60,335 nt of DNA. It comes from a virus. Shown here piece by piece: positions 17,868 through 28,300 of the stretch. The position numbers and the translations under genes are program-made. A model generated the notes under the pieces. That model had not been told where the DNA came from. It saw only the letters and a program-made list of their open reading frames with translations, and did not search any database. Location of the stretch: positions 1-60,335 of the IMG/VR virus record IMGVR_UViG_3300034418_003568; one strand, given 5' to 3'. Every line of letters starts with the position of its first letter. Positions within the stretch are counted from its first letter, which is position 1.

Positions 17868-18322
17868 TGAATGCTGTCGTAGAAGAAACGCCGGTTTATG
17901 TGTCCCTAATTCCACTGGAACATATTGAATCGGCGTGGTCTACGGTAGCCCCTTACATTGAGCCTGCTGTCGAAAGATCCAATGGTCGATGGACCATGGA
18001 CGCTTTAAAGCAGTGGTCGTTGATGGGTGACAAACAAATATGGATTGTCTTTGATGATGACAAGACCGTTCATTGTGTGGCAGTCACCCAGAATGTGGTG
18101 TATCCAGCTTGCAAGATGCTCTCCATCGAATTTTTAGGTGGTGCAGGCTTAGATAAATGGGCGTTTAAACTTCTTGATGTCCTGAACAGTTGGGCTAAGG
18201 ACAGCGGATGCAACGGTATTGAAGCTACCGCAAGGATTGGTTTCTGGAAATGGCTTGAAAAAGATGGATTTGGAAAAGCCTACACGGTATTTGAAAAGCA
18301 TTTTGATGGCAAAGTTGGATAG
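17867..18322 (+). CDS. GNAT-like protein (T7 gp13-like position)
   Basis: A 151-residue protein with an acyltransferase-like alpha/beta pattern: an N-terminal helix, QIWIVFDDDKTVHCVAVTQNV, then AFKLLDVLNSWAKDSGCNGIEATARIGFWKWLEKDGF. The IEATAR-GFWKWLEKDGF segment is typical of GNAT-fold proteins in podoviral internal-protein operons, where they probably act as structural or assembly factors rather than enzymes. The ATG overlaps the preceding stop (taatg). Acetyltransferase activity is not established. Confidence 0.7.
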   Translation: MNAVVEETPVYVSLIPLEHIESAWSTVAPYIEPAVERSNGRWTMDALKQWSLMGDKQIWIVFDDDKTVHCVAVTQNVVYPACKMLSIEFLGGAGLDKWAFKLLDVLNSWAKDSGCNGIEATARIGFWKWLEKDGFGKAYTVFEKHFDGKVG

Positions 18323-18327
18323 CAATA

Positions 18328-18783
18328 ATGATTGAAAGTGCTGGAAAACTTGAATGGTTTGGTGGCAACGAAGATGCTTTAAACATGTATCGTATGCTGA
18401 TAGATCTAACCCATATATGGGATGATCTTGTTGATAAAGACAGCGATGTTAGTTCTGAAGATGTAAACAGAGCTTTTGCTATTGCCTTAATTTATCTTCC
18501 TTCAAATCCGTTTTATCGAAGCATAGAGTCTGCCGTGATTCCTATGCTTCTAATGTCTCTTTCTGCCTATCAAACAGCAAACCATTTTGAAAAAAACAAA
18601 GACGAGCATGGAATAGAAATAGCGCACATTTTAAGGTACTCAGCAGGACACATAGTTTCTTATGCCGTGAATGTGTGTGTTGGTCCGGTAAAGGCAAAAG
18701 AGTTCATGCCGGAAGTATGGAAAGATATAGTTTTCGAGAGATTCGATGACTATAAAAATGAGGTCATGACCAATGAAAAGTAA
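18328..18783 (+). CDS. All-alpha conserved phage protein with a DDxxD motif
   Basis: A 151-residue, strongly helical protein. LIDLTHIWDDLVDKD near residues 25-39 contains DDLVD, the shape of the first aspartate-rich motif of isoprenoid synthases. LRYSAGHIVSYAV forms a later helix. Homologous proteins with HIWDDLVD occur in internal-virion operons of other phages, to my memory without assigned function. It may be a phage assembly protein. A terpenoid synthase role is only a structural hint. Confidence 0.7.
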   Translation: MIESAGKLEWFGGNEDALNMYRMLIDLTHIWDDLVDKDSDVSSEDVNRAFAIALIYLPSNPFYRSIESAVIPMLLMSLSAYQTANHFEKNKDEHGIEIAHILRYSAGHIVSYAVNVCVGPVKAKEFMPEVWKDIVFERFDDYKNEVMTNEK

Positions 18784-20743
18784 ATTGGTTTTGTTTGGCA
18801 ATGAAGAGTTTTTCGATAACTTTGATAATAAGCCATCTCAACTTAAAAAGCTGCAATTTACTACTATTAGTAGCGGCGGTAATCGCGCTCCTTCTGGAAC
18901 GCAAAAAGTTGAACAAACAACAACCACACTTCCTCCGTATGCAGAACCCTATTACCGTGCTGCATTAGAGCGGGGTCTCTATGAGAGTGCGCGTCCTTAC
19001 GAGCCTTTCTTAGGTCAACGTCTTGCTCAGTTTGCACCCGAAGAAACCTTTGCCCAACGGGGCATTATGTCTTTGGGGCGACCCACCCAGATTGGTGAAG
19101 CCACCAATGTGTTCCGTCAAGCGACAGGGATGCAAGGTCCAACAGGAATGGACATCGCAGCAGGTTTTAGACCGAGCGATATTTATCCCACCTACCAAGG
19201 GATGCAATTCCAAACAGGCTATGCACCCGGTCAATTTGGATCAGGCTATACCGCTGGTGGGCTAGGCGATCTCTATCGGGCGGGAACCTATGGTCCGAGC
19301 TACACCCCCGGTCAAATCACATCCGGTTATCAAGCCGGTCAGTTCCAACCGGGCTTTCAAGCGCAACAGTACATGCCGGGGTATCAGGCAGGACGCTTTG
19401 CGAGCGGCTATCAAGCCGGTCAGTTTCAACCCGGCTATCAAGCAGGGCGTTTAGGCGCAACCTTCGAGGCGGGATCATTAGCTGCTCCGGGTGCGATTGA
19501 ACAGTACATGTCTCCGTACCAAAGAATGGTGACGGACGTAGAAAAACAAGCGGCTGTTCGGGCTTCTCAGATGCAGGCAGGACAGGAAGGTGCTGCCGCA
19601 GCCAGAGCAGGCGCGAGAGGTGGCACCCGTTCTGCATTGATTGAAGCGGAACGTCAAAAGGGATTGGGCCAACAGTTAGCTTCCATTGAAGCGCGTGGCG
19701 CTCAGTCTGCCTTTGAGCAAGCACAAAGAGCCTTTGAAGCGGATCGTGCTGCGAGATTGCAGGCCGGTCAGTTTGGTGTTCAAGCGTTCCAGACTCAAGA
19801 AGCCGCTCGCCAACAACAAGCTCAATTTGGATTGCAAGCCCAGCAAGCAGGCGAACAAGCGCGTCAAGAAGCAGCGCGTATGGGCATGTCTGCACAGCAG
19901 CAAGAGGAAGCAGCCCGTCAAGCTCAAGAGCAGTTCCGTCAAAGTGCCTTTGGGCTGGGTGCAGAGGAACGTCAGTTCCAAGCGAACATTGGGATGCAAG
20001 CTCAACAAGCCGGTGAGCAAGCAAGACAACGTGCGGCTGAGATGGGTATGTCAGCCCAACAACAGAACGAAGCGGCTAGACAAGCGGCTGAAGAGTTTCA
20101 GTTGCGCGGATTCCAAGCAAGAGAATCGGCTCGTCAACAACAAGCTCAGTTGGGGTTGGGTGCTTTCCAAGCGCAAGAAGCGGCCCGTCAACAGCAGCAA
20201 CAGTTTCAGTTCCAAGCTCAACAGGCTGGCGAGCAAGCTCGTCAACGAGCCGCCGAGTTGGGACTCTCCGCACAGCAACAGACGGACGCTGCCAACCGAG
20301 CCGCACAAGAATTTCTTATGCAGTCTCAGCAGTTCAACATCGAACAGCAAAGACAACGTGCATTGTTGGGATTCCAAGGACTGGAAGCAGATCGTGCTGC
20401 ACAAGCGCAACGCCTACAGGCGGCAGAGTTGCTTCGTGGAACCGGTCTTATGCAACAAGAATCCGATCTCCAACGGTTGCAAGCTCAGTTGGGAATTGGT
20501 GGAATGCGAAGAGATCTCATGCAACGAGGTCTCGACATTGGATACGAGGACTTCCTGCGTCAACAAGCGTACCCGAGAGAACAGTTGTCGTTCCTCAGTA
20601 GTTTGTTGCAGGGTGTTCCGGTCCAACCGGGTGCGACGATTGCATCGTTTGGTCGGGTTCCCACACCGACCCAACAGTTACTGGGCGCAGGCTTAGGCGC
20701 GGCGGGTCTCTATCAGACCCTTGGCGGCGGACGGCAGGGTTAA
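18773..20743 (+). CDS. Repetitive Gln-rich internal virion protein
   Basis: A 656-residue protein. After an N-terminal region with YAEPYYRAALERGLYESARP, residues about 120-240 hold tandem repeats of type GYQAGQFQPGY. Residues about 240-290 contain EQYMSPYQRMVTDVEKQ. Residues about 290-590 are a long Gln/Ala/Arg coiled coil with repeats of QAQQAGEQARQxAAxMGMSA. This architecture is common in internal or ejected proteins of aquatic podoviruses. The gene overlaps its upstream neighbour by 11 bases. Other frames stay open here because of the repetitive codons. Confidence 0.8.
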   Translation: MKSKLVLFGNEEFFDNFDNKPSQLKKLQFTTISSGGNRAPSGTQKVEQTTTTLPPYAEPYYRAALERGLYESARPYEPFLGQRLAQFAPEETFAQRGIMSLGRPTQIGEATNVFRQATGMQGPTGMDIAAGFRPSDIYPTYQGMQFQTGYAPGQFGSGYTAGGLGDLYRAGTYGPSYTPGQITSGYQAGQFQPGFQAQQYMPGYQAGRFASGYQAGQFQPGYQAGRLGATFEAGSLAAPGAIEQYMSPYQRMVTDVEKQAAVRASQMQAGQEGAAAARAGARGGTRSALIEAERQKGLGQQLASIEARGAQSAFEQAQRAFEADRAARLQAGQFGVQAFQTQEAARQQQAQFGLQAQQAGEQARQEAARMGMSAQQQEEAARQAQEQFRQSAFGLGAEERQFQANIGMQAQQAGEQARQRAAEMGMSAQQQNEAARQAAEEFQLRGFQARESARQQQAQLGLGAFQAQEAARQQQQQFQFQAQQAGEQARQRAAELGLSAQQQTDAANRAAQEFLMQSQQFNIEQQRQRALLGFQGLEADRAAQAQRLQAAELLRGTGLMQQESDLQRLQAQLGIGGMRRDLMQRGLDIGYEDFLRQQAYPREQLSFLSSLLQGVPVQPGATIASFGRVPTPTQQLLGAGLGAAGLYQTLGGGRQG

Positions 20744-20746
20744 GAC

Positions 20747-22381
20747 ATGAACATTCTCCAAATGGAAGATATGGTGAAAGGGCTTCCGGATCAGATTCTG
20801 ATGCAGGAAGCTCAGATGCCATCCGGTCAAATCCCCCAGTTCTTGGCGTTGTCGGAAGTGCAACGCAGACAGGAGATGCGCCAGAAACTTCAAGCCCCAC
20901 CAGAAGCCACTGTAGCCGATCAGATCCTACAGGGCGGTATCGCATCAGCCATGCCACAGCAGGGGCCACAGCAGCCTCCTGCTCCGCCACAGGGTATGCC
21001 GCAAGGTATGCCTCCCCAAGGTCAACCGCCTGCCATGATGTACGGTGGAGGTATGGTACCGAGTGGCATAGTTAAGATGCAGAATCTAGGGCAGGTTCCT
21101 AGTCTGTCTCCAGCAAATGCTGACCCCGCTGCTGAACTAAGGCGGCTTATGGAAGAGGCTTATGCAGCAGGAGACATGAATGCCGTAATGCAAGCTCAAC
21201 AACAGTTAGAGCAATTAGCGGCTTCTGCTTCTGGATTAGGTCCAGCTTCTGCTTCTATTTTGTCTCCGGAAGAACTTTTAAAAATTCCTGAAGCAAGTCG
21301 TTCTCCTGAACAACAAGCTCAGATTAGTCAATCTTATCCGGGCTACACCAGTATGGTTCCGTCCCTGTTGCCATCTGTTCAGGGAATGTTTAAGCCGCCT
21401 GCAGAGTTTGATGAAGAGGCATACATAGCAGCTTTTAAACCTACCATGTCAATGTTTGCTTCCCCATATTTTGCTGAAAGGCGACAGTCCTTGCGGGAAC
21501 AAATTCTTGAAGAAGGCAAAAGAAGGCGAGAAGAAGATATCGCTAGGGCAGAGCGTTATCGAACTGAAGCTGAAGATCCCATTCGTAAATCCATGGAAGA
21601 GGCTAAAAGGGCTGCACTAGGGGCAACCATGACTCGATTAGGCGCTTACTTAATGGCAGGCGAAGCAGAGGAGGGCCTTCTTGCTGCGACAGAAGGCGCA
21701 GAAAAAATTCTTGGTAAAGCTGAAGAAGCAGAGCAGGCAGAAAGACGGGCTGTTCGTCAAGAGTTCCGTGCGGCAGAACGGGATGCTATTCGCTCTGAAC
21801 GTATGTCTGCTGATCAAGTCTTTAATCTTCAAAGTCAAGACCTTGTTTCTGATGAAAACGCACAGAGACAATTTGCTTTGGCGAACAGTCAGTTTGCACA
21901 GAATTTGTTTAATGCAAAACGCTCTGCTGGTGAGAGTCGAGACAAGGCTTATAACGATTCTGTCAAGCTTACTTTTGAGCTTGCTAAATCTATTGATGAT
22001 AATGTTAAGAAAGCTATCAGAGAAGCTGGTCTCACTGAGCGCCAATATGTTGAAGCTTATAGGCAGATTCTTTTGTCAGCGACAGCTCAACTTCGAGATG
22101 TTGCCTTTACAGATGAAGAAGGAAAACCAAGACCTCCGACCCCAGAAGAAGCTAGGGCTGCAGTTGACAATGCAGTAGAAGCTATGTTTACAGATTTGCA
22201 AAGAAAAGGGGCCGCTGTTCGAGAGAGCTATCTACAGCAACAAGGGATTAGCGAGGGACAAGGCGGAATGAAAGAAGGCGGGAAGGTCGAAGGTTTTGTT
22301 GTAGATTACCAAGGTCAGAAGTTTAAGTTTAATTCTCAGGAAAACGCTGATAAGTTTAGAGATGCACTAGAGTCTATCTAA
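20747..22381 (+). CDS. Internal virion protein, Pro/Gln-rich and helical
   Basis: A 544-residue protein. The N-terminus MNILQMEDMVKGLPDQILMQ and QMPSGQIPQFLALSEVQRRQEM is conserved in podoviral internal-protein operons. A Pro/Gln/Met linker follows (about 70-105), then YGGGMVPSGIVKMQ and long charged helices (about 230-480). Near the C-terminus MKEGGKVEGF resembles the GG(R/K)(I/V)(D/E)G tags seen elsewhere in this genome. It probably forms part of the ejected core with its neighbours. Confidence 0.8.
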   Translation: MNILQMEDMVKGLPDQILMQEAQMPSGQIPQFLALSEVQRRQEMRQKLQAPPEATVADQILQGGIASAMPQQGPQQPPAPPQGMPQGMPPQGQPPAMMYGGGMVPSGIVKMQNLGQVPSLSPANADPAAELRRLMEEAYAAGDMNAVMQAQQQLEQLAASASGLGPASASILSPEELLKIPEASRSPEQQAQISQSYPGYTSMVPSLLPSVQGMFKPPAEFDEEAYIAAFKPTMSMFASPYFAERRQSLREQILEEGKRRREEDIARAERYRTEAEDPIRKSMEEAKRAALGATMTRLGAYLMAGEAEEGLLAATEGAEKILGKAEEAEQAERRAVRQEFRAAERDAIRSERMSADQVFNLQSQDLVSDENAQRQFALANSQFAQNLFNAKRSAGESRDKAYNDSVKLTFELAKSIDDNVKKAIREAGLTERQYVEAYRQILLSATAQLRDVAFTDEEGKPRPPTPEEARAAVDNAVEAMFTDLQRKGAAVRESYLQQQGISEGQGGMKEGGKVEGFVVDYQGQKFKFNSQENADKFRDALESI

Positions 22382-25300
22382 ATGGCTATCAATCCGATTC
22401 TGTTTGAATTAGCGAAACAATTCGGTGGTAGCTTAGTTGATGAAGAAGACACCGCCGAAAAGGATCGCATTAAGGGCTTAGCAAGTCGCTTTGGCGGAGA
22501 GCCAGTCGCGACTGAAGATGCTGTGCCAGAAGAAGAGCCGGTTAGACCATCACCCTCCATTGGGGGAACCGGCGCATTAGGATTATTATCGGCTCCTTTT
22601 GGAAGACAAGCTGTTAAAGAAACAGCCATTGCTGCGTTCCAACCCACCACTTATGAATCAATTTTTCCAGTAATAGGGGAAAGCTTTGACATAAGTAAAG
22701 CTAAGTTTGGTTTAGCTGCAGTAGATGCTTTACCTAACTCAATTGATACCCCGCCTGCTGGGGTTCCCATGGAGGACATTGATCGTGCAGGTGGTGTTCG
22801 TCAGTATTACGAAACCTTTTACGGTGTTAAAAGCGACGAAGAGCTTAAAGAGTTAAAGCAGAAAACGATTGAAGCGATTGCTCGTCGCATTAAGGAAAGC
22901 GAAGAAACAATCTCTGAGATAACCCCAGAAGGATTGACTCCCGCTCAAGTAGGTATTCGTAGCGGCATACAAAGCGTTACGGAAATGGTTCCGGGCATAG
23001 CGGCATCTGTCATAACTAGAAGCCCCACCCCTGCATTAGCATCTGCTGCAGGCTTAACAGGTCTGGAGTCTTATGGCGAAGCCCGTCTTGCAGGGAAAGA
23101 TCCAACCACAGCGTTAGCTTATGGCGGCATTGATGCTGCTATCGAAACCGCTACAGAGCGGTTTGGGTTGGCACCTGTTTTAAAGATTTTAAAGAAAGCT
23201 AACATTGCAGATGTTGCAACAAAAGAAGAAGTTAAAGACGCATTAACAGAGTTTGCTAAAAGAGAAATCGGCTCAGAGCAAGCGGCAACAGCTCTCCAAA
23301 CTCTAAATGCTTTGGCATTTGGATTGGATGAAGAGCTTGCTAATGCGAAGTCGCCTGAAGAAGCTATCCGCATTCAAGGTGAACGTCAGTTCATAACGGC
23401 TGTTGCAACAGTCGTAGGCGGTGGCGCACAAGGTGGTGCCATAGCTGCTGCTAATAAGATCCAAGAAAATAATATTCGTAAGGAGATTGAGAAAAGAACT
23501 CGTGATCTTGAGGGAGTGGGTTCCATTCAAGAAAGGAAAGCAATTCAAGAGCTTAGAGATCAAGCATTAAACGATGCTCAAACAATCTCTGCCCCAGATC
23601 TTTCTGAAGTTTCTTTAGAAGAGGGGCAAACAGAACCAACCCCTTTACAGTTTGCAGATGCTTACGCTGACAGAATTTTTAATTCTGTAGGTCAGTACAT
23701 TCCTGCTGATGTCGAGTTTAGTGTTACTGAAAAAGAAGTCGATGGCGAAACCCAGTACACGGTAACGGACAAGGAAGGTCGCCAGTATGGGCAGAACTTA
23801 ACCGACAAAGATCAAGCGGATGCTTTGTCTTTAAGCTTAAACAACATAGGCCAATCTAGGGCGCAAGTCCTAGAAAGTCTCAATCCTCTTTATATTTCCC
23901 TGAAAGATACCTTAAAGGGGTATGGTTTAAATGATATTGGGTTGACACTGAATGATCGCATCTTCACAAGGCGTGGAGAAGCGTTAACTTCTGAGGGGTT
24001 GTTCGACCCTGTTGTTAGAGAAGTTTTTCTTGCAGTTGATGCTATTGATCCTGACGGAACCTTAGATCAAGGTCAGCGCCGTCAAGCACTGCGTGGTGTG
24101 TTGCGCCACGAGGTTGTTCATGCCCTGCGCTATCTTGATTTGTGGAAAAAATCCGAATGGAAGAATTTAGAAAATGCAGTATCTCGCATAAAGAAAACAG
24201 GAACCGATAAGACTTACCTTGATATTGCTAAGGAAAGATACGGCGATCAAACCCCTGTCATTCAGGTAGAGGAAGCTGTTGCAGATCTGATTCGCGATGT
24301 TGCAGATCAAAGAGCATCTGTAGCAGGCAAGCCACGTTCTCTTTCTGAAAGAGCGGTTCAGTTTTTTGATCGCGCTAAGAACGCATTAACCGGTGCTGGA
24401 TTTCAGACTTACGAAGACATTGTAAACCGCTTTGAAAGCGGTGAGATCGGTGCAAGACAGCGCGGTAAAATAAGGACATTCAGAGCGAGTGAAGAATTTG
24501 CTGCTGAAAAAGGATACGTTCCTGAGCGTCTTCAGAGGATCTTGAAATCACCTGAAGGGCGAAATCAATTTAGAGAAGACACGCTACAGAATTTAATTAG
24601 CAGTTTACCAAGTCAAGCCTTGGCTGCGCCTGCAATGAACAGTTTGCGGAACGCTGGCATTCGCGAGTCGCGTTCTACCATTGAGCAGGTTCCCCCGAAA
24701 ATTAAAATAGATGATCAAGAACTTCCGACAAGGGATAGTGAAGGTCGTTTAATTTACTCCGGCTATGAAGGACCGGAAGTATTTAACATTCAAACCGCTC
24801 CCACTGAGCAGGGACTCAAGAACTTCTGGCGCTGGTTTGGTGATAGCAAAGCGGTCAGTCGAGATGGTCGCCCGTCTGTGTACTACCATGGAACCGCTGC
24901 TGATATCACTGCGTTCCGTCCCAAGCAAGCAGGTTCTGTGTTCATTACCAAAAGCCCTAGCTTTGCCAATGAATTTGCAGGGATGTCTGAGGACTACATG
25001 GTCGGGAACTTCACCGACTTCATGTCTGACCAGCAGGTACTGGATGTCCTGAATGAAACTTTAAAAACTCCAAGTTCATTCCCTGTTAGATCTAAAGAAT
25101 TACCACCTACTAAAGCTAAACCAGATGAAAAGGGTGTTAAAGAACCTAGCAAGGTCAACTTAGGAACTTATGAAAATGTTTTGAAGTTACGAGATTCAGT
25201 AGAAAAGAGTGTGCTATCTGGTAAGCCAATTAGCAACAAAGTTATTTCAGATTTAAAATATATAGCCAAAGAAGGCAGAAATATTCGCCTTGGAAAGAAC

Positions 25301-28300
25301 ATTCAAGACCGTATGCCTTCTGCTGCGAACCTTGTTCCGGTGTATGTTAAGGCAGATAATCCTTTTGATTATCAAGATAAAGATCAGGTTTATAAGGTTT
25401 TAGAAAAAGCAGATGAGTTCTCCCCTACCCCTATTGGCCCTATTGAAGAGGAAGCTCTTTTAATTGGAGACTGGGAGACCATTGAATCATCGGCTATCTT
25501 AGAGGCTATTAAATCTCTTGGATTTGACTCCATGTATGTGGAGGAAGCAGGCCAAAAGAATCTGGCAGTGTTTGATCCGGGTCAGGTGAAGTCTGCCATT
25601 GGGAACAACGGTGAGTTTAGTCCGCTGACCCCCAGCATTCGTGAGTCGCGTCAGCCTACCTACAACATAGTTAACACCCGTACCGGGAAAGTGGTCGGTC
25701 AGGCTAATACCATCAATGGCGCTCGTCGTTCTGTAGATCGTCGTGATAATCAGTACGGTGCATATGTACACACGATTCAGGTTGTTGATGAAGAAGGGGA
25801 TAGAGAACAAAGGGCCAAGGCTAGAGAAATGCTTGGCTTGCCTGCATTGATGGGTGAGCCTGTCGGAGAAGGAATTGGACAGCCAAGTGTCGAGGCTGGT
25901 CGCGCTGTACCTGAAGCAGAAGCAGTAGTACCTAAAGCCAGAGAGTCTCGTAAAAAACCTGAAGACACTCCTCCGGCATCAAAGCCGATAGGCAATCCAG
26001 TTCCGGGTCCATCGACCAATGTAGAGAACACTGCTGATGCAGAGGCTTTGAATAACGGTCGCCCAGTTAATTCAATGGGTATTGCGACTGGACCTCAAGT
26101 CACAACGACAGATCCTGAAACCTTAGAGGTTGATACTTCTGAGGTAAGACTCCGTAAAGAAGGGGTGGGCAGGCTTGTAAGAACTCTTGAGTTTGTTGAG
26201 TCAGCACCTGATCGTCTTCGCCGTGGTATTGGCCTTGAGGATCTGGCAAAGAATGTTGAAGATTACTATGACACTCTTGCTGCACGGCTTGGCTTTGTTA
26301 ACAACATCATTCGCAATGCGGTAGCTCAGATACCGTTGAAGGATAGGTATTCCTTTGACTCTAACATTCCGGGCTTTGGTCCTGTTTTAATTCAAGGTAA
26401 AGCCCTAAGAGAGTTTGAAAGCTTTATAAGAGCAAGAGAAAACGGCAGAACTGATGAAGCCCAGTTCATCAGAAGCCAGGTGTCTGATAGCGGGAGAGCC
26501 TTAATCGAGGCTTGGGAACAGCTTGCTACTGAGACAGGTCGTATAAACCTAGAAATTCGCACACCATACGGCAAACCTTTAAGGGTTTACGATCCAAATT
26601 ACGTCACGGGAACTTATGGAGAAAAGGCAGGGGGATGGAGACCAATTAAAGTTGCCCCTAACTTTTTCCCAAGAACACTTCGCAAGGAAGTGCTTGCTGT
26701 CATGAACAATCCGGACTCTGATCCGGCATTGTTTAATCAGTTAATGAGATCATTGGTAGAGGCTGGCAAAGCAGATGACATTGATGCTGCTCGTAAGTGG
26801 TTGCTTCGTAGTTACTTTTCAGAAGAAATTAGAAGCGACTACTTTGCTGGCGTTGAAAGAGCAAGATCTGAAAAGCTCCCAGAGATTTTCTACGACTACT
26901 CTTGGGATGCGGTAACTCGCTACTTAAATAAGTGGGCAAAGAGAACTTCGCAAGTTCAGTACTTCGGTCAAGAGCTTGGGCAGATGCCAAACCAAAGAGA
27001 TTACTTTGGTAGAATCTTGGCGAGGTCTGATATCAATGAAGATACTAAAGCTTACATTTTAAGCATTAGAGATAGGATTTATGAAGTAGACAACACGGGT
27101 GACTATGGGTTTATCCTTAATTGGTTAAACTCAATCGTCACCGGAGGTATGCTTGGCAATCCAATTAGTTCTTCTTTGAACTTGATTGGTGGAACCGTTC
27201 TTAACATTGCTGAATTTGGAGTGGGCAGAGTTGGTAAAGCGTTTGTTGAGTATGCAAAAACTCCTATCAAGCCAGTCAGAAGCTTTGTAACAGAACTCAA
27301 TGCGAATGAGTTTGGCATAGATGCTATTGCCAAAGCATGGAAAGAATTAAAAATTGAATGGGCTAAAGTTCAAGAGGAAGGGACTACTCTTGGAATTTTA
27401 AATAACGATGTTATTAACTTGTTGAATGACATACCGTCTGAAGCAAACAAGTACTTTGAAGATGAAAGAACTCTTTCTGTTGGCCCTATTTCTTTAAGAA
27501 CAGCCCCTATTTCTAGGGGTCTGGCTAAGTCTGCGAATATTCTTTTGACTGTTGGCGGCTATCAGAAAGCAGAAAACATTGTTAGGTACACGGCATTACT
27601 GGCAGCTAAGGGATGGCTTAATGATTCTCTTAAAGCCATGAACACTAACCCATCATCAAAGCAAGCAGTAAGGTTTAAGGACTGGATTCAAAGAGAAAAC
27701 TTAAATCTTGAAAAGCTTTTGCTAGAAAATGGTATCGGAGAGGAAACTGCTCGTTTCTTTAGAAGAGCAGTTAACGTACCACAAGGGTCTTATAAGATCG
27801 ACATGACTCCTGTGTTTGTGGATACCCCAGTTGGAAGGTTTTTGTTTAAGTATCAGAAATTTGCCACGCAAGTTAATAGATATTTTTATAGGCATTACAT
27901 AAAACCATTTAAGGATAAACCAGACGCAACAAATGCTCTCAGGATTCTGTCATTTTTAGGATGGTCATTGGTTGGTGGAGAGCTTGTGCTTCTGATCAGG
28001 GAGGCTTTTGGGTATGGCAATCCAAGCGCGGATTTTGAAGAAATAACAAAAGCTTTAAGGGAAAACGAAGATCTTGCTAGAGCTTTGGCGTTGTCTTGGA
28101 GCCGAGCTTTGCAAGACCTTTTGGCTGTCGGGGTCTTCGGTTTCTTCGGAAACTATGCCCAGCTTTTTAATGACTGGCAGGATCAAATGCGAGTTAAGAA
28201 TCCCATGTCCCCTCCGGGCGCGGCATCAATTGGGAATCTTGCCGATCTTATTAATAAGTTTTTGGGACAAAAAACATTAACCTTATCTGATCTTGATGAC

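Noticed and set aside
19680-20700. Long frames on both strands over the Gln-rich internal protein
   Set aside because: They mirror the CAA/CAG repeats; composition is not protein-like and no start signals fit.
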